DNA of 64,000 bases from Parachitinimonas caeni. GTDB taxonomy: Bacteria; Pseudomonadota; Gammaproteobacteria; Burkholderiales; Chitinimonadaceae. Below, piece by piece: positions 60,617 through 64,000 of this stretch (position 1 is the first letter of the stretch; every line of letters starts with the position of its first letter). A program made the position numbers and the translations under genes. The stretch is taken from assembly GCF_030129945.1 (NCBI RefSeq), contig NZ_JARRAF010000023.1, positions 1 to 64,000 on the forward strand. The letters are read 5' to 3'. The notes below the pieces were generated by a model. It was not told the DNA's origin and ran no database searches. It saw nothing but the letters and a program-made list of their open reading frames with translations.

Positions 60617-62644
60617 TCAGTTCACGCTGAAGGTACGGCTTGTGCCGGTGAAACCGTAGATCTGGCCATTCCAGCCATTCTTGTAATCACCGAAGTGGAC
60701 AATGCGGTACTGCCCTGGTGTGGCTTCAACCGGAATACGCCAGCTGATGCGAGCTTGCGAGGTCCCCCATACCGGGTCGATCCGCACCCAGCGATAGATA
60801 GTGGACCAGTCATCATCTGCTGCCACACGCCGCCAGGTTGCGCCGTCCCACCGTTCCACCGACAGGAAGGTGCCGCCCCGCCGCAGGTTGTTCTTGGGGT
60901 GCCCTGTCCAGAACCACGCTTCAGCAGTATCGCCTCGACGGTAGCTGGCCGCCGCATCCCGCTCGACCTGACCAAAACGCTTGAAGATCGGGGTATTGTC
61001 CAGCACCACACCGGTCTGCAGGCTCATTTGGTTGCTGGATAGATCACGCGGGGTCGGACCCGCCTCTACCGGCTTGCCCTCGCGCAAGGCCACTGCCAGA
61101 TCGTTGAAGAGCTGGCGGTAGGCCGGTAGCGTGTAGCGGCCAAAGTGGGTCGATCCCCCTTCATAATGCTGGGCATCGTACTCTTCAGGCGTGGTTATGT
61201 AGCCAGCATAGGCATTGGTGTAACCGGCAAATATCACGTTTGCGATGGGAATATTCAGCGCGGCAGCCACGGTTTCGCGGATGCGCCGCCCCGACATGAT
61301 GGTGAACTCCCCCGGCCCCGCAACGATAGCCAGCTGGCCGATGCGGGCAATCGACACCGGCAATACTTCGGGCGTCCAGGGGAAGGGCTTCTGCAGGCCC
61401 GTCGGCAGCAGGATGGGCTTGGGTGCCTGGCAGTCCTTCACCCACTGAGGGGCGGCAAACAGCACCGAGCCCAGCTGGGCAAGAAACGGGTTGCTGGTAA
61501 GGTCGCCTTCATTGAACCCACCCTCGCCCCGGCCATCTTCAGTCCCGGCTGCGAATGCCCGTCCGAGCGCGGCCGGGCAGGTACTGTGGCTGGTGCCATA
61601 CGCAAATTCCGGCCGCACCGTTACCCGTGACATATCGACATATTGCTGGCGGTAATCCACCGGTCCCGCTACCGACTCACTGGCAGACTGGAACAGGTTG
61701 AGCGCCTTCAGCGCCTGCCGCTCGCCAATCTGGCGCGTGTTTTCAAATTCATCAGCTGTCGGCCCACTGCCGTTGAGCCACAGATTCGGTGTCATATCCC
61801 CGGCGTTGCTCTGGGCAAAAGCGGCAACAAAGTCATTTTGCCCCAACCGTCCAAACACCTGCTTTTCGACGAATTGCTCGGCATAGCCTTTGTTGTCGGG
61901 TGAAATCAGCGGATTGGTATTGCGCATCGACACGCCATGCGTGGCGAACCACGAAATCATGCCGACATCGCGGCCATTCTGTGCAAAGCGCAGCACCGTC
62001 ATGGTCGGATCTACATGGCGGCCCCAGCGACCACGTTCGTCGGCCGGGTTACGCTCATAGGCCGGCAGCGAACGGTTGGCATTGGCGTCGAGCAGTTCAC
62101 CTCGCGCCACCTTGATCTCACCGGGTTTGAGGTCGGCATCGGCCGCCACAATCGCTTCGACGATGCCATCGACAATGGCGTTGTAAGTCCGGCTGTTATA
62201 GCCCCAGGTGGTCATGTTGTAGAGGGCGTAATGCGAGAAACCGCCAGGTCCGCTGTGAGTGTGGGTGGCGGCCAGCAGCACGTTCTCGCGGGTGTAACGG
62301 CTGCCAAAACGCGCCTGCAGCCGGTTAAGCACCGCCTGATGCACGCCTTGGAACACCATGCCCAGATCGTTGTTGACGAACACCAGCCGCTTGCCGCTTT
62401 GCACATCCTGCACCACAAAAGCACGGGCCCATTGCCGCATATGAATACCGGCAGTTTTCTGCTCAAGCTTGGCGTAGCCCATCATGCCCACTTCGGCCGC
62501 CTCACCCGTGATATCGGCCTTGCCACGACCTACCAGATAGTCAGCCCAGGCGGCCTGCCCTGCCGTGACCGCCACCGCCAGCCCAACCGCTGCCAGCCTG
62601 AACAGCCTGCCGTGCCCGTCTGCACGCTTGCGTGATAGCTTCAT
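60617..62644 (-). CDS. Secreted neutral/alkaline ceramidase
   Basis: 675 residues with a signal peptide (LAAVGLAVAVTAGQAAWADY). The enzyme hydrolyses the amide bond of ceramides to sphingosine and a fatty acid. The N-terminal catalytic domain has GRGKADITGEAAEVGMMGYA and the zinc-binding THTHSGPGGFSHYAL (about 110-125), then FATHGVSM and the NAGDMTPNLW region. The C-terminal beta-sandwich is complete (GTSQARISWRIPVEATPGQY). AAAGGAGATCGAC precedes the ATG. It is divergent from the GMC oxidoreductase gene, with palindromic sites between. Confidence 0.93.
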   Translation of the reverse strand: MKLSRKRADGHGRLFRLAAVGLAVAVTAGQAAWADYLVGRGKADITGEAAEVGMMGYAKLEQKTAGIHMRQWARAFVVQDVQSGKRLVFVNNDLGMVFQGVHQAVLNRLQARFGSRYTRENVLLAATHTHSGPGGFSHYALYNMTTWGYNSRTYNAIVDGIVEAIVAADADLKPGEIKVARGELLDANANRSLPAYERNPADERGRWGRHVDPTMTVLRFAQNGRDVGMISWFATHGVSMRNTNPLISPDNKGYAEQFVEKQVFGRLGQNDFVAAFAQSNAGDMTPNLWLNGSGPTADEFENTRQIGERQALKALNLFQSASESVAGPVDYRQQYVDMSRVTVRPEFAYGTSHSTCPAALGRAFAAGTEDGRGEGGFNEGDLTSNPFLAQLGSVLFAAPQWVKDCQAPKPILLPTGLQKPFPWTPEVLPVSIARIGQLAIVAGPGEFTIMSGRRIRETVAAALNIPIANVIFAGYTNAYAGYITTPEEYDAQHYEGGSTHFGRYTLPAYRQLFNDLAVALREGKPVEAGPTPRDLSSNQMSLQTGVVLDNTPIFKRFGQVERDAAASYRRGDTAEAWFWTGHPKNNLRRGGTFLSVERWDGATWRRVAADDDWSTIYRWVRIDPVWGTSQARISWRIPVEATPGQYRIVHFGDYKNGWNGQIYGFTGTSRTFSVN

Positions 62645-62972
62645 GTCGATCTCCTTTGTATCGTTTTGTAACGATGTTTTTTAGTGCGCCTTGCAATTCA
62701 AATAGCGCGTGTAGAGCTTTGTAATGCTTAGTTTTTGCAAGGTCAAGTTTGTTGCATTGCATCAAGACTTATCGTTTGCGACAAAATTGGTTTTATGTAA
62801 TAACATTGTTATTGAAATTGACGAGCCGGTACTGGCAGCACTGCGCATTCCCGTTTCATTACATGCACTTGCCCATCAGCCGGACCGTTGGTACCACCCG
62901 GCGGCACAAGCAGGACCACAAGCAGCTTCAAGCAACGCTGCACGCCGTAATCAGTCGGAATCGGAGAAAAAC
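62645..62972. promoter_or_regulatory. Divergent control region between ceramidase and GMC oxidoreductase, two palindromes
   Basis: 328 bases, AT-rich. It holds AATAACA-T-TGTTATT at 62799-62813 (perfect 7+1+7) and ATCGTT-TTGT-AACGAT at 62660-62675, the latter 15 bases from the ceramidase start. Both look like sites for dimeric repressors (TetR or GntR class). No regulator gene is adjacent within the window. No gene is seen here. Confidence 0.5.
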
Positions 62973-64000
62973 ATGCAGGACTACGACGCCATCGTGATTG
63001 GCGCAGGGGTAGGAGGGTCAAATGTCGCCGCCGCGCTGACGGCGGCCGGCATGCGTTGCCTGATTATCGAAGCTGGCCGCTATCGCTCCCGGCAGGACTA
63101 CCCGCGCGGCGAGCTGGATGGCAACGCCCAGCTTTTCTGGAATGGCGGCATGGAACTGAATACCAGCGCAACACTGGCACTGTTGCGGGCAAGAGTGGTG
63201 GGAGGTGGCTCCATCGTCAATCAGGCCCTGCTGGACGAATTCGATGACATCGCCCTGGATGACTGGCGCGAGCGCACTGGCATCACCTGGTTTTCGACTG
63301 CAGGTATGGCGCCGCTGTATGCCGAAGCCAAGGCATCCGTCAGCATCCAGCAGGTGCCGGTGGAACACGCCAACCGCAATGCCAGGATCTTCAAGCAGGG
63401 CTTTGAGAACTGCGGGTTCCAATGCAAACCGCTGCAGCGGGGTCAGTCGGGTTGTCGGCACGAAGAAGGCAATGACTGCATCGAATGCCTGTATGGCTGC
63501 CGGCTTGACAGCAAACAGGCCACGCCGCTGACCTCGCTGCAGCGGGCGCTCAAGGCCGGCGCAAAGCTGCTGACGGAGTGCGAGGTCGAGGCCATTGCCG
63601 AGCAGGCTGGCTTCAGCGAAGTGCATGCCCGTCTGGCGGATGGTCGCCCGGTCAGCTTCCGTTGCAACAGCCTGATCCTGGCTGCAGGAACACTGGGCAG
63701 CAACGCCCTTTTATTGAAGTCAGGCTGGCAAGACCGCCTGCCAGCGTTGGGACAGGGTTTTTACTGCCACCCGCAATTCATGTATTTCGCCCGCTATCGC
63801 GAACCGGTCGATGCCCAGCGTGGGCCGTTCCAGTCTTATAAGTCGGACGACGCCGGCTTTCGCCAGCAAGGCTTCAAGCTCGAAAACGTGTTTGCCCCAC
63901 CGATCGGCACCGCATTGATGCTGCCGGGCCTGGGGCTGGGCCACCAGCGGCAGATGGCGCTGATGCGCCATTTCGCCTGCATCGAAGTCGCCGTGCGTGA
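62973..64000 (+). CDS. GMC-type FAD oxidoreductase, partial (runs off the window)
   Basis: At least 342 residues, open to the window edge. The N-terminal FAD-binding motif DYDAIVIGAGVGGSNVAAAL is followed by LIIEAGRYRS and RVVGGGSIVNQALLDEF, the GMC signature region. SLILAAGTLGSNALLLKSG matches the second GMC motif. A Cys-rich stretch CRHEEGNDCIECLYGCRL (about 165-182) is unusual for simple alcohol oxidases and recalls cholesterol-oxidase/GMC-like dehydrogenases. The substrate is unknown; given the ceramidase and FadL next door, a sterol or long-chain alcohol is plausible. CGGAG before the ATG. Confidence 0.85.
   Translation, partial: MQDYDAIVIGAGVGGSNVAAALTAAGMRCLIIEAGRYRSRQDYPRGELDGNAQLFWNGGMELNTSATLALLRARVVGGGSIVNQALLDEFDDIALDDWRERTGITWFSTAGMAPLYAEAKASVSIQQVPVEHANRNARIFKQGFENCGFQCKPLQRGQSGCRHEEGNDCIECLYGCRLDSKQATPLTSLQRALKAGAKLLTECEVEAIAEQAGFSEVHARLADGRPVSFRCNSLILAAGTLGSNALLLKSGWQDRLPALGQGFYCHPQFMYFARYREPVDAQRGPFQSYKSDDAGFRQQGFKLENVFAPPIGTALMLPGLGLGHQRQMALMRHFACIEVAVR

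Overview
This looks like a chromosomal segment of a free-living betaproteobacterium, possibly a relative of the Neisseriales or Chromobacteriaceae (inference). The signs are GC-rich protein-dense DNA, a leuC-ecnAB-leuD-leuB-asd order with a USG-1-like gene nearby, and nfeD/SPFH, DctPQM and FadL-type genes. I saw no tRNA, rRNA, CRISPR, prophage or intact transposase.

Layout. 1-9.1 kb: a minimal nucleotidyltransferase gene that has lost its native start to a repeat element, two VOC proteins, trxC, small unknown genes, and a tandem pair of secreted subtilisins. 9.5-13.5 kb: serS, nfeD, a QmcA-like SPFH gene and a DHH phosphoesterase. 13.5-15.7 kb: an AT-rich island with an orphan secreted protein. 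15.7-22.1 kb: a secreted metallophosphoesterase, a cytochrome b/ethylbenzene-dehydrogenase-like fusion with a lipoprotein, suhB, trmJ and a lone receiver protein. 22.3-43 kb: housekeeping genes (tex, USG-1-like, DUF2314, asd, leuB, a foreign-looking methyltransferase, leuD, ecnAB, leuC, an MFS gene, pgsA, uvrC, ftsB, eno, pyrG, a PAS histidine kinase and an M48 protease). 42.9-49.2 kb: a TRAP transporter (dctPQM) with its DctB/DctR two-component system. 49.4-54.8 kb: secreted beta-propeller proteins, a pair of tiny double-glycine leader peptides and a secreted amidohydrolase. 54.9-56.9 kb: a hemerythrin/DUF2249/NnrS-like operon. 57.2-64 kb: an RhlE helicase, FadL, a neutral ceramidase and a GMC oxidoreductase cut by the window edge. 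The last three suggest uptake and breakdown of lipids.

Three things stand out. (1) Two adjacent unannotated ORFs of 47 and 48 codons on the minus strand (52751-52894 and 53005-53151) encode peptides with the same leader, MIELKEDELELVSGG, and near-identical first halves. Ten of their first 30 codons differ and every change is synonymous, so they are almost certainly real, selected, exported peptides (microcin-like or signalling). (2) A dispersed non-coding element with inverted ends (GCTCTGTTGAC...GTCAACAGAGC), built from two palindromic modules, occurs in full, truncated or solo-end form at a dozen or more places. It sits next to CTAG-like tetranucleotides and so supplies or preserves the stop codons of several genes and the 5' end of another. 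(3) Three different secreted proteins (both subtilisins and an RCC1-repeat protein) share the same roughly 115-residue C-terminal module.
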